Below are positions 23,832 through 34,704 of a stretch of DNA of 64,000 nucleotides, piece by piece (the stretch's first letter is position 1; each line of letters starts with the position of its first letter). Where the stretch lies: NCBI GenBank assembly GCA_002682825.1, contig NOKP01000029.1, positions 186,001 through 250,000 on the forward strand, given 5' to 3'. The notes under the pieces were generated by a model. It did no database searches. It was not told the origin of the DNA and saw only the letters and a list, made by a program, of their open reading frames with translations. The DNA comes from Neonectria sp. B-13 (taxonomy: Eukaryota > Ascomycota > Sordariomycetes > Hypocreales > Nectriaceae). Position numbers and translations under genes: made by a program.

Positions 23832-25528
23832 TCATTGCGCCTTCTTTTCGCTCGCCTCCTTGGCCCGTTGCCTCCTCCTCTTGATCCAGCCCTTCAGCTC
23901 ATTGATCAACCCCATGACCAGGGGAACTCCAACAGGCCCTAGTAGGGGTAGGTACACGGCAATCTTGTGCTCGTCGGGAAAGTACAGCTGGCCGACCATG
24001 CTCTTCTCGAAAAAGGCCCGTTCGGCCTCCTCCTCGGCGATCCTGGCGTGGTACAGCCCCTCGGGGCCGCCCAGACTGCCGCAGGCCTGCTGCAGGTGGT
24101 CCATGGTGGATGCGACGCCATCGGCGACGCTGCGGGGGATTGAGATGGAGGGGAGTGCTAGGGAGAGGCGCGCTAGGGAGCCGAGGGTGGATGACGCGCG
24201 CAGGATGAGGTCGGCGGAGCGGATTCGCGAGAGGGTCGACAGCCGGAGCAGAAGAGAGCCGGACTGGGGCGTGCCGAGGAGCGACAGCAGATGGCCGTTG
24301 AAGGTGAGCATGGGCTGTCGTAGTGTCTCGCCAGATACATGGGTTGTGGTGTTTGGGAGCGACAACAGATACACGCTGCCCCACTGGGGGACCATCCACG
24401 ACTGTGACGTCTCCGACTCGGACTCAAGACCAACGTTTTGATCACCAATGTAAATGACAAAGTTGACAGTCGGGGCACCGCCAATCGAGGGTGAAAGCGG
24501 CCACTCGGCAGCGTTGATGAAGGACGCGAGATCAGCCTTGCTCAGAACCTGAGACTGGGCGCCCGGAGTCGCATACAGCTGGACCTGGCTGTCGATGGTG
24601 AAGTTATGGATGGGGCCGAGCACATCGAGCATGGGCTTCATATACTCGTCGATGGCGGCTTCAATGTCCCACGAGTTGGGAACGGCGCCGGCGGTGAACA
24701 GCGAAAAGGTCAGGTGGTATGTGGGCGCGTATCGTAGGGACCGGGTAGTGCGCTTGGAGAGCAGCTCGGCGGCCTCGGGGGTGAGGCTCTGCGGTCGGGC
24801 TTCGGGGGCGGACGAGGTGGAGAGGAGGTACGAGATGGTGGACTGCTCCTCGGAGAAGGTGGACTGGAGCTCCTTGGCGATATAGGTTGCGAGCGCGGAC
24901 GAGGACGAAGACGAGGACGGGATGGCGTTGGGCGGGTAGACGATGTCGAGGACGGCGGAATGGGGATTCAGCGAGGCTGCGTTGGTCTCGCCGGGGGTGA
25001 GCTGGATGGTCAGGGCGACCTGAGAGCTGTCGTGGGCGGACACAGCATCGTCGTTGCTGCTGGGCCGAGGGGCCAGCTGGAGGCGAAGATGGTGGCCAGA
25101 GAAGTCATTGTGGTCGTCGAGGGCGTGCTGGGTCAAGCGCACGAGGTTCTGAGCCTCGTTTTCCTGAAGAGAGTCGGCCTTGATGGAGATCTGGAGGGGG
25201 AAGACGGGGCGACAAGCCTAGAAGGGTAGAAGAGTATCAGCATGGCTCGAGCAAGCCAGCGGGCGCAATTGCGCAAAAGGCGATAGTCTCTTACCTTGCC
25301 CTCGGCCCATTCAAACATGCCATCGAGCGGCAGGTTGGCGCGGTAGATGGTCGTAGTCTTCCACCAGATGGGCAAGCCGAGGAAGACAACGACGAGCCAG
25401 AAGGACAGAACGATGTAGGAGCGCCGGCGGACATCGGACGGCTTCTCGGGAGGCGGAAGCCTGAGCTCGGAGGAGGGGCCCTCGGCGACGGGCGACGACG
25501 GGGCCGGCGCAGCGGAGCCGAGCGCCAT
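23832..25528 (-). CDS. GPI17: GPI transamidase subunit PIG-S
   Basis: Two exons (25528-25295 and 25217-23832) encode 539 residues. The protein has the PIG-S/Gpi17 layout: a short cytosolic N-terminus, one membrane span at about residues 37-56 (YIVLSFWLVVVFLGLPIWW), a long lumenal domain, a C-terminal span (VYLPLLGPVGVPLVMGLINE) and a basic cytosolic tail. The stretch after the first span, WWKTTTIYRANLPL, is characteristic of the family. PIG-S is part of the ER GPI transamidase complex, which attaches GPI anchors to proteins. The length is normal and splice sites are standard (GTAAGA, TTCTAG). The symbol is by similarity to the yeast gene. Confidence 0.88.
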
Positions 25529-26255
25529 GATTTCCGCGGGAGGGAGAGTGAGAGAGTGGAAGGCCCGGACGAGGCGAGAGGCTGGCGGAAGACTGGGATG
25601 GCTCTTCGCGCGCTCTGCTCCTGAACAGCTCTCGTCCCGGCCAGACCGTGGAGGCCAAGACACGATATCGCCATGTCACGTGCCACGGCGATTTCGGACC
25701 GGGGTGTCGGGGGTTGAAGCGCCGATGTGCCGATGACTTACACCGTTGCACTCCGTGTAGTTGCGAGCTCATTGTTCATCAGTTGTGTTTTGTGAATGCT
25801 TTCACGTTTATCAGGAGATCTTAATTCGGCTTTGAGTATTGAATCCGCTCGTGATGAATAACAAAATGCGCGCGGTTTTTGGCTGGTGATGCCCATGAGA
25901 GTTTAGAGCATTGCAATACCTCAACCTACTAGTTGGCTCTGGCAATGTTGGGGTGCCGAAATGCCTATTGAACATTCTGTATAATGAATCAGCATCTCAA
26001 AGTTGAAATAATGGCTTGGTGGATTTTGTTGTGTTTTGCCAACGCCTTGATGGTTCATTCCGGCTTCGTGCGAGCCCGCCTCCAGATAGCCCCAATGCTA
26101 TACCGTAAGAGATACCTGATTGGCCTTGCCTAGTCTTTATTTCATCTTATAGGCGTTATGGATCATCTTCTATATTGCGCTTATGATAGTCCGGTTTCAA
26201 CTTCCCTCTCATAGTGTGTATGTTGAGCACTCCGTTTCACCCAAGTCTGCAACCA
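25529..26255. other. Intergenic region, no supported gene
   Basis: This is the promoter side of the PIG-S gene and the 3' flank of the ferroportin-like gene. It is moderately AT-rich from 25780 onward. Nothing else is recognised. Confidence 0.45.
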
Positions 26256-27902
26256 TCAACTCCTTTGCTTCCGTCGGACATAAAGCATATAAGTCAAGCA
26301 TCCAAAATAAGCCGAAATAGTCGTCATAAGCATCGGCCATTGGAACTGCTCTGGACGAGCGAAAACGATGGTGGAAACATATGAGAGCAGCTCGAATAGA
26401 TTCTGGGCAGACGCTTCAGCCGTGGAGAACCCGCCTCTATTGTCACCGTCGACTCCCTGATACATCAATATTAGATGATATCTAGCGCGTGCCTACCACT
26501 CGGAGGAAGACTTACATCCTGAACAATATCTTGAACCGCAAGATCAAAGCCCCACAAGCCAATACGACTGAGGACAACGCCACCAACGAGCCCAATCAGC
26601 GCGACGTTCCCATTGAGCAAGAAACAGCAAACGCCAAACGTGAGCCACGCCGTTTGCCAGGAAATACTCCACGCGCCACTTCGAACGCTGCCGATGCGCT
26701 TTGTGAGGCACGGGAAGATCCACGTTGCACTGAGTTCGGCGACGGTAGACACCGTTCTTGCAACGCCAACGTCGAAGGAGGTGTAGCCGACTGCGAGCAG
26801 GAAAGCTATCATGCGGCCGGAAAACGACAGGACGGTGAAGTGGAGGAAGGCATATGAGATGGAGGGCAGGAATGCCTGGTGGCTGACGTAGAGGGCTATT
26901 GATTGCCGTGGGAAGATTTGTCGCGGTATGGAGGAGATCCAGGACCGAGGTTTCGAAAGAGGGGGAAGGCCTTGTTCGTTATAACCGTGGTATTCTGGAT
27001 AGCGCTTGACGGCCTTTCTCGGGTTTTGTTGCAGACTCGGGACCAAATTGTAAACCTGTTCAGTTTTAGAGGATTGGCTATAGAGGGAAAGCTCACTTAT
27101 ATACCTGCTCGATGCAAACATACTCGGCAAAGACAGACATAACAGTCATGGCCATTGTCGTCCAGATGGCAACGACGGTGGACACTTCATCAACAGAGGC
27201 AATGACAAAGGGGCTGAGTAGTTTACAGACCAGGTCGATGCGTCGGATCTGAGCATTGAGATCTTTGCTGTTATTAGCGGGACAAGCAGTGGATAGTGCC
27301 GTGAGTTGTCACTTACTCTGTCGAGCATGGTTGTCCCCTTGAGTAAGCTCGACGACCTGGAGCCGTCAGTGAAATACAAGCACACGGTGATAGCTAGACC
27401 AACGAACCCAATCTCTGGTGACGGAAACCGAGTTCATCACAGAACACAATTTCTCCACCGCAGCAAGCAAAACGATCAAAGCAAACAAACCACGACACAG
27501 CCCGTCGCCGTGGTCCCCACGATGCTCCAAGACCAAGAAAGCAGCGCAGGACAGCGCAACAGCTACCCGCTGGCCGACAATGGAAACCCTAACAACAACG
27601 AGGCGATCCGCGCCGTCGATCCACAGCCCCAGTGCCGGGGAGAGAACAATGGCGGCGGCAGCCCGGACCAGGGCGTAGATGGACACGGGCATCAGTGTGC
27701 CGGGGTATATCGACGTCAAGAACAGAACCGAGCCGAACTCGAAGAGGCGTGAGTTCCATGCTGAGAGGAAATGCGAGACGCAGAGGCGTGTGACGGTGGA
27801 CTGGGGGATGGCCTCGGCTTGCTCAGGCCATTGTGGTGGAGCGAGGAGGCGGGTGCGCTCTGTACTACCCGTAGAAGTGTTTGCAGTTGTTGCGGGTTGC
27901 AT
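26256..27902 (-). CDS. Ferroportin-like iron exporter (SLC40 family)
   Basis: Five exons (27902-27408, 27356-27317, 27262-27105, 27055-26516, 26456-26256) give 477 residues in frame. Ferroportins are MFS-like 12-helix exporters of ferrous iron. Family features are the first-helix region LCVSHFLSAWNSRLFEFGSV, SALVRAAAA-type helix 2 with LGLWIDGADRLVVVR, the conserved SVTRDWV, LNAQIRRIDLVCKLLSPFVI, and a late half with SYAFLHFTVLSFSGRMIAFL and GLWGFDLAVQDIVQD. In fungi it could act at the plasma membrane or vacuole; the sequence does not decide. Exon 2 is only 40 bases, and the third exon uses an AAAG acceptor. I chose the ATG at 27902 over an in-frame GTG four codons upstream. Confidence 0.88.
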
Positions 27903-28962
27903 TTGAGGGTGCACTTGAGGTTTGATTCAATGGCGAATTCCATCATGCTATGTATGCTATGTTAGTGATTGCCGTTGCAAGGAGTGGCTCGACCAGGCTC
28001 CGGCATCGGCACGAGGCTTGGCGATGGAATATCTTGACATGGATGGAGCCGCTGATGCAAGACATGACCAGGTTGCTGGCAAGTAAACAGAAGGGTCTGA
28101 AGAAAGATGAAGCCTCTATATTGCTCGGATGAATACGGATGTAAATAAGGGCATGGTAATGAATACCCCGGACTAACGTGAGATCTACAGTACACAATAC
28201 GCAGTAAGCACTTAGACCCGACACAACTATTCCAGACTACCTAACCTACCTACACCAAACATGCCTCCTCCCTCCCGCAACTCTTCCCTTCCTCGGACAA
28301 TTTCCCCTTCTGTCGTACCACCCCCCGCGCGCATCCCATGTCCCAAGCCGAATGCCGTCCTTCCCCAGATCGGCCATGCAGTTGCTTCCCCTCAGCGCCC
28401 CCGCGAACCGCATGCCCGAACGAGCCATGGCGCAGGACGAGCAGCCGAGGCATCAGGCCGAGCCAACCCAACCGCCATGGCCAGCAAGAGTTGTCCCGAC
28501 TCTCCGATCCAGCGTGGAGCTGCATGTGCCCGGCCGAGCCTGAGCTCTGTGCGACGACGAGGATGATGCCGAGAGGAGAGGAGGGGAGAGGAGGAGGGAT
28601 TGAAGACGCCGAGAGACCGACGCACGAGCGACAAACACAGCGGGAAGTCAAGGTGCGTGTTTGTTTCCAATGCCCTTAAATACAGCCCAAACGCCCTTGT
28701 TTCTGTCGTCTGCAGTTCCGTCGACAGTGGAGTCCCGACTCTCGTCGTCATCACCATCCACTTTTTAGCTAAGACAAGTACGCCATCACAGCTATCGATA
28801 GACAGACAACCCGCAGTCGGCCCACGACCCACGGCCCACGACCCACGTCACCACATGGACCACGTCCGTTAAGCTTCACTCTTCTCCTACACTGTCCTGC
28901 GACCTTGACCGGGTCGGCCACGGCCACATCTCATCTCTACACCTAATTATACCACCGCAATC
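27903..28962. promoter_or_regulatory. Intergenic region between divergent ferroportin-like and FATP-like genes
   Basis: About 1 kb separates these divergent starts. Several frames stay open at 28250-28830 on both strands because the DNA is GC-rich, but none shows a domain or plausible gene structure. Confidence 0.4.
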
Positions 28963-30992
28963 ATGTCTCGTACGCTCTCTTCCCTCCCTCCCCTCCTGGC
29001 ACAACCTCCAAGTACTAACACCCGTCGCCAGTCCCTCTCGCCATCACCGCGCCCGCCCTGGTCGCAACGCTCGCCTACCTCAACGCCCGCTCCTCGGCCT
29101 GGTACGACGTCCTCCTGCTCAAGTGTGCCCTCACCGGCGCCGGCCGCATGTACTACCGCGAGTACGCCGACCGCCTGAACCTCTTCTACGCCCTCGAGGC
29201 CCTCGCCCTCAGCCCCTCCACCGCCGACCGCGCCCTGCTGCTCTTCGAGGGCCGCCGCTTCTCCTACGCCCAGTCCTACGACTCCATCCTCCGCTACGGC
29301 GCCTGGCTGCGCGACGACCTCGCCGTCAAGCCGGGGGACATCGTCGCCCTCGACTTCCAGAACTCGCATCACTTCGTCTTCCTGTGGTGGGGCCTCTGGA
29401 GCATCGGCGCGAAGCCCGCCTTCATCAACTACAACCTCGCCGGCCCGAGTCTCGTCCACTGCCTCGGCGCCGCCACCACCCGTCTGTGCATCGTCGACCC
29501 CAATGTCGCCGAGAATGTCTCCCAGGACGTCCGCGATCAGCTGTCCGACATCAGCTTCAAGGTCCTGACCCCGGACGTCGAGGCTGAGATCCTCGCCCAC
29601 AAGCCCGTCCGAGCCCCCGACTCGGATCGCTCCGAGAATAGCCTGTCCAACATGTGTATCCTCATCTACACCTCCGGCACCACGGGAATGCCCAAGGCCG
29701 CCGTCATCTCCTGGGGCAAGTGCATCGTCGCCGGCAGCGTCGCCGAGAAGCTGCTAGACCGAGGAGGAGACGCCGACGTCATGTACACGGTATGATACTC
29801 ACCTCAGCCAGTCTCCCTTACTCCCTACTGACAACACCAGTCCATGCCTCTCTACCACTCCTCGGCCGCCATCCTCGCCTTCTGCACCTCTGTCCTCGCC
29901 GGCTCCACCACCGCCCTCGGCCGCAAGTTCTCTACAAAGACGTTCTGGAAAGAAGTCCGCGACTCCCGCGCCACCAGCATCCAGTACGTCGGCGAAACGC
30001 TGCGCTACCTCCTCGCCGCGCCGCCGCAGCTCGATCCCGTCACCGGCGAGTGCCTCGATCGCAAGCACAACGTCCGCGTCGCCTTCGGCAACGGCCTCCG
30101 CCCCGACATCTGGGACGAGTTCAAGGACCGCTTCGGCATTGAGGCCATCGCCGAGTTCTACGCCGCCACCGAAGGCACGCTCGGCACCTGGAACCTGTCC
30201 AAGAACGAGCTCACGGCCGGCGCCATCGGCCGCAACGGCTGGATCTACAACCTCATCATGGGCTTCAGCGTCGCCCTCGTCGACGTCGACTGGGACACCG
30301 AAATGCCCTACCGCGACCCGCGCTCTGGCCGCTGCCGCAAGACCCGCCCCGGCGAGCCCGGCGAGATGCTCTTCCAGCTGCCCGCCGGCGACCCGTTCAA
30401 GCGCTTCCAGGGCTACTACAACAACCAGCAGGCTACCGAGTCCAAGGTCGTGCGCGACGTCTTCCGCAAGGGCGACGCCTGGTTCCGCACCGGCGACGTC
30501 GTGCGCTGGGACTCGGACGGCCGCGTCTTCTTCCACGACCGCATCGGCGACACCTTCCGCTGGAAGTCAGAGAACGTGTCCACCGCCGAGGTCAGCCACG
30601 CCCTGTGTCTGCACCCGGCCGTCAAGGAGGCCAATGTCTACGGCGTCGAGCTGCCGCACCACGACGGCCGAGCCGGATGCGCCGCCGTCTTCCTCAACGA
30701 CGACAACGCCTCGCCCTCCGCCGACACCATGCGCAGCATCGCCGCCCACGTGCACGACTCGCTCCCGCGATATGCCCGGCCCATCTTTCTCCGCGTCATG
30801 GGCGAGATGGGCGGCGGCCAGATCACCGGCACCAACAAGCAGCAGAAGAGCATCCTGCGCACCGCGGGAGTCAAGCCGACCGCGGACGGCGACAACGCCA
30901 TGGGCACCCTGTACTGGCTGCACGACGACAGCTACGTGCGCTTCACCGACGATGACTGGAAGGCTCTCAACGCCGGTAGCGTCAAGCTGTAA
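28963..30992 (+). CDS. FAT1: Very-long-chain acyl-CoA synthetase / fatty-acid transport protein (FATP family)
   Basis: Three exons (28963-28969, 29032-29789, 29841-30992) give 638 residues; the first exon holds only two codons and one base. It is a FATP/ACSVL-type member of the adenylate-forming superfamily, which activates long and very long fatty acids with ATP and CoA at ER, lipid-droplet or plasma membranes. The AMP-binding P-loop is at about residues 214-227 (IYTSGTTGMPKAAV). The adenylate motifs follow: EFYAATEGTLGTWN, GWFRTGDVVRWDSDGRVFFH (as AWFRTGDV...) and DRIGDTFRWKSENVSTAEV, the FATP signature. An N-terminal hydrophobic stretch (LAITAPALVATLAYL) anchors the protein. The symbol is by similarity to yeast FAT1. 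Confidence 0.92.
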
Positions 30993-31497
30993 GATGTAAA
31001 TAACGAACCTGTGTGGTCTTGTGACCATGTGTACATATACCCCCTTCTTGTATATCGCTTTGCCGGCTCACCTATGGAACCAACCACTATGAAGGATTGT
31101 AAGTCTATTTTCCTAATAGGTGGTCCTCCTTGATGGCAGTTATTAATAATAGACTAGAAGCCACTTCGAATTGAATCACAGTAAACATTCACTTGATGCC
31201 TTTCTGTTTGCCTTGTAGCTCCTAGACATGCCCACGAGTATGGATCGAGATTCTCCAGTAGGGATAGATACCTCGACACATTCTGGGGTTGCTCTTTCAT
31301 ATCCCATTAGTCTACACATTGATATTTCCTTTTTTGCCGACGTGACGCTCTCGTCCACGTCGACTTCCCTCCTTCTACGTAGACCGTCAAGTCGTTACAT
31401 GTCTGAACATGGCAATTCCTTCGCTATGATTTCAACCGTTACTATGCCCTCCCAAATATGCACATCCTCCTACTTCCTGCTCCGCCTCGGCTCCCGC
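30993..31497. other. 3' flanks between convergent FAT1-like and Kelch genes
   Basis: About 500 bases between two convergent genes. No coding sequence is supported. Confidence 0.45.
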
Positions 31498-34400
31498 TCA
31501 GGAGCCTGCAATTCCAAGACCAACGCGCTGGCTCGGACCTCCACCATATCGAGGTCCGCCCATCGACGAAGGAGGAGCCGTTCCCGTTCGCTCTCGCATC
31601 CTCCTTCCCTCCATCAACCCTCGCAGTCCTCGCTTCTGCAGCCCAATCACGCTGCTGAGCTCGCCGTTCCATACAAAGTTTTCCCGCTCGCTGCCTCCAA
31701 TCTCCGACGAGCTCCATTCCGAGCCGCTCGCACTAGTACTAGCCGACAGTTCCTCGCTGGACGGTCGGTTCGACTGCTGCACGCTCGTGTCGATAGTGAG
31801 GCCTTCGGTGCGAGAGTGAAGATCCGTCGCGAACGGAGTGTTTGCCGTACCGTCCATCGAAAAGTCCAGTGTGGCAGTGGGTGATCCAACCGGGTCAAAG
31901 CCACCGACGAAGAAGTTGGGGTTAAGTGACCCGTCGATCCCGCGACCTCCACCAGCGGCCATCGCCGTAGCGTTGAAAACAGCAGCGGCGTTTCGGCTAT
32001 CCAGCAGCGCATGCAGCCGCTCGACCACAGCTTCGAGGAGGCCATCGATGCGGTATGGACGCGAAATCTGCAGTAGCGAGCACAGAATCTGAGGGGTACA
32101 CAGCGGAGACGACGGAGGCGGAAGAGAGCTCGTGTAGAGGAAGTGGAGCAGGGCTTGGATAGTCAGATAGGTGTGCGGGAGGTAGAGACACCGGGGTCGT
32201 GAGTTGGGCGGGAGTGATCGCGGCGTGGGCGCTGCATTCGGGTTGTTATCACCTCCGGGAGGCATCGCGCCGCCAGAGATGCTCGAAGCCGCGGTGCTGG
32301 ATGTGATGATGCTTGAGCCTGATGCGCCCATCGTACTACCCATCGATGAGGTCTCGGCATTCCTGGAACTCGGCGTAATCGTAATGGCCGAAGCTCGCAA
32401 GGGGTTGCTCGCCAGGCCCGAACGGAGTGTCATTGCATCACTGCCGTCTTGCGTGGCTGTTCCCTCTCGCAGCAACTGCACAAAGTAAGGTCCCCATCGC
32501 CGTCCAACAATCCTCGAGTTGACAGGTATCCGCTCGCCTCCAATACACAAAATGTCCATGTCTGCCAGCTCGCGCATCGCAAACGCTTTCTCGCCCAGCT
32601 CCTCACTTGCCCTGGAGTGGTAGCGTCCACCGGCGGTGTACCCCGCCTTGCGTGCAAGACTCAGGCCAGGACCAGCATAGGGACAGCTGGCTGAGATGAA
32701 GCCCGACAGGGGGTTAGTCTTGCGCGGGTTGTCATAAAACCCAAACGCCTCGAGCTCCACCATACAGACATTTGAGAAGTTGATGCGTCGGTGATTATAG
32801 TCGTCGACGAGGCTTCTCTTTCTGTTCCCCAGGATGACAAAGGTGTTGCGTCGGTTCCACAAAACACCCCTGTTCCAACTGCCCTGGCTGAAGACGCTAC
32901 CCCCGGCATCAATACGACTCCAGGTAAGGGTCCGCAGATCCAGCGCCCAGAGAGCATACTCTTGCTTGGACGAGGTGAGATACGTCCCGCTTACCACGAA
33001 ATGGGTATCAATCACTCCGCCGTTCGGGAATCGCAGTCCAGGGGGCGAAGAGGTCCCAGTCATAGGCTTTTCCGTCAAAGTCCCGTCCGACGACCGGACC
33101 TGCAACTCCAGCTTGACGTCGAGAAAGTTGTAGTTGGAGTAAATGAGCATCGAAGATCCGGGCTCTCGGGATTCCTGGCTTATCCCACCGTCCATGTTGT
33201 GCATGCCGTTCGAGTACGCACGACCAATCTTTGAAGTAACCGCAGGAGTGAGTGGTGCAGCGACACTGCGGTAGGCGCCACAGCTCTTTCCCAGGGGTTG
33301 AGTTGAGGTCCATTTGAGGCTTCGAAGGTTGAATACACTGATTTGTTCGATGTAATTGTTCCCACCGTCCTGACCACCCACAACCACCATCTCGGCGCCT
33401 CCTGTACCGTTGATGTTGATTCCAATCCGTCCCTCGTTCGGGTTCCCGGTTGAAGGGTTGTGCTGTAGAGCAGAGAGAGGGGCGCGGTGCGAGGAGAAAG
33501 TGGCGGCCGAGGGGAGGATGCACGCACAATGGGCGTATCGGCCTTGAGGAGTGTCCTGCGTCGGAATAAAGGTCCACGTCTTGGTAGTGACGTCGTAGAT
33601 GAAGATGTCGGACATGACGGTGATTTCGGGTTGTTGCGGATCGCTACCAGGCGGCTGAATCGGGGCAGGCGACATGCCTCCGTAGCAGACCATCTTGGTG
33701 TCTCCCAAAGGGCACATGGAGTGGAAGTATCGAGGCGGGGGGATATCGCCAGCCGTGTCGAGCTTCGTCCAGTGTCGCCGGATGAGATCCAGCTCGTACA
33801 AGTCGGATGTCAGAGGAGCGGGCCGGCTTCGAGACAGGATACGACCTCCAAAAACATAGAGCTTGTCACCAAGAATGGTGGTAGTGGCTCCCACAAGCGC
33901 GTGCGGCTCACGCCCCGTGGTCCGGTGAACATTGCACATCAACCCGGAAAGATGAGCAGACGGACCCCCCTGGGAAGGTCCTCCAACAGACGTAGGCGTC
34001 CTTCCCTGAGACACGGCCGGTGACGGACCACCAGAAGTAGAGCCAGTGCTCCTCGGCTTCAAACTATCTCGAGACTCGTCGGTGCCTTCGTGCCTGGCGC
34101 TAGCCAAGCTGCTCACACTGCTATTTAAATCATGGGCGTTGGGGTCTTGGGTGCCATACACAACGCCGGCTGGTGGCGCCGAGGAACCCGAGTCCATGGT
34201 GCTGGTTCGGCTATCCATCTTTTTGTGGTTCGGTGGGTTCGGTCGGGGAGGGGGGAGCTGTATATCTGAATAGTCCTCGTCGTCCGCGTCGTCGTCGTCT
34301 TCGAAAACAATCGGCAATTCTTTGGTTACAACAAGTTGGGGGGGAGAGGTAGAGTCCCCAGAGGGCGGCGTGTTGGGTAGAGGTTTCGCAAGACTGTACT

Positions 34401-34704
34401 GGAGGTTTAGGTTTCGAACATGCTGGATGGCTGAAGATTCGGGGGCCTTTGGTATCGGAGGCGGGTTGGGAAACGAGTCGGGAGCGGAAGAGCTGCTCTT
34501 CAAGCCGAGAATCGAGGAGCTTCGAGGAAGTTTGACAGAGGGCAACCTCTTGATGCCTCGATAGACGCCGGAGAAGATATCGGGGGTGTAGCGGCTGGAC
34601 GGCCGTTGGGGCCGTTCCTCGGCCTCGGAGTCGGAGAAGCAAGAGTAGTCGTCGGCGGGGGCACGAGGGTCCTGGTTACCAGTCAGTTCCGAAGAGTCGG
34701 CCAT
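31498..34704 (-). CDS. RAL2-type Kelch/BTB protein
   Basis: An intronless reading frame from ATG 34704 gives 1068 residues. The first ~250 residues are disordered and acidic or Ser/Pro-rich. A Kelch propeller follows (KLYVFGGRILSRSRP near 281, GDIPPPRYFHSMCPLGDTKM, QGRYAHCACILP, GGAEMVVVGGQDGGNNYIEQ, LWALDLRTLTWSRIDAGGS). A BTB-like segment (ELADMDILCIGGERIPVNSR, VGRRWGPYFVQLL) is separated from its second half (CLYLPHTYLTIQALLHFLYT) by about 90 low-complexity residues. This layout matches fungal homologues of fission-yeast Ral2, which helps activate Ras in mating and cell shape. The frame remains open upstream to 35322, but the MADSSELTGN start fits the family better and the extra 206 codons are proline-rich leader-like sequence. 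Confidence 0.82.
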   Translation of the reverse strand: MADSSELTGNQDPRAPADDYSCFSDSEAEERPQRPSSRYTPDIFSGVYRGIKRLPSVKLPRSSSILGLKSSSSAPDSFPNPPPIPKAPESSAIQHVRNLNLQYSLAKPLPNTPPSGDSTSPPQLVVTKELPIVFEDDDDADDEDYSDIQLPPPRPNPPNHKKMDSRTSTMDSGSSAPPAGVVYGTQDPNAHDLNSSVSSLASARHEGTDESRDSLKPRSTGSTSGGPSPAVSQGRTPTSVGGPSQGGPSAHLSGLMCNVHRTTGREPHALVGATTTILGDKLYVFGGRILSRSRPAPLTSDLYELDLIRRHWTKLDTAGDIPPPRYFHSMCPLGDTKMVCYGGMSPAPIQPPGSDPQQPEITVMSDIFIYDVTTKTWTFIPTQDTPQGRYAHCACILPSAATFSSHRAPLSALQHNPSTGNPNEGRIGININGTGGAEMVVVGGQDGGNNYIEQISVFNLRSLKWTSTQPLGKSCGAYRSVAAPLTPAVTSKIGRAYSNGMHNMDGGISQESREPGSSMLIYSNYNFLDVKLELQVRSSDGTLTEKPMTGTSSPPGLRFPNGGVIDTHFVVSGTYLTSSKQEYALWALDLRTLTWSRIDAGGSVFSQGSWNRGVLWNRRNTFVILGNRKRSLVDDYNHRRINFSNVCMVELEAFGFYDNPRKTNPLSGFISASCPYAGPGLSLARKAGYTAGGRYHSRASEELGEKAFAMRELADMDILCIGGERIPVNSRIVGRRWGPYFVQLLREGTATQDGSDAMTLRSGLASNPLRASAITITPSSRNAETSSMGSTMGASGSSIITSSTAASSISGGAMPPGGDNNPNAAPTPRSLPPNSRPRCLYLPHTYLTIQALLHFLYTSSLPPPSSPLCTPQILCSLLQISRPYRIDGLLEAVVERLHALLDSRNAAAVFNATAMAAGGGRGIDGSLNPNFFVGGFDPVGSPTATLDFSMDGTANTPFATDLHSRTEGLTIDTSVQQSNRPSSEELSASTSASGSEWSSSEIGGSERENFVWNGELSSVIGLQKRGLRGLMEGRRMRERTGTAPPSSMGGPRYGGGPSQRVGLGIAGS

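Noticed and set aside
28250..28832. Several long frames on both strands upstream of the FATP-like gene
   Set aside because: They mirror each other in GC-rich DNA and none shows a recognisable protein feature.
28963..30992. The FATP-like gene as part of a secondary-metabolite cluster
   Set aside because: No synthase, tailoring enzyme or cluster regulator is nearby; neighbours are housekeeping genes, and the FATP signature fits lipid metabolism.
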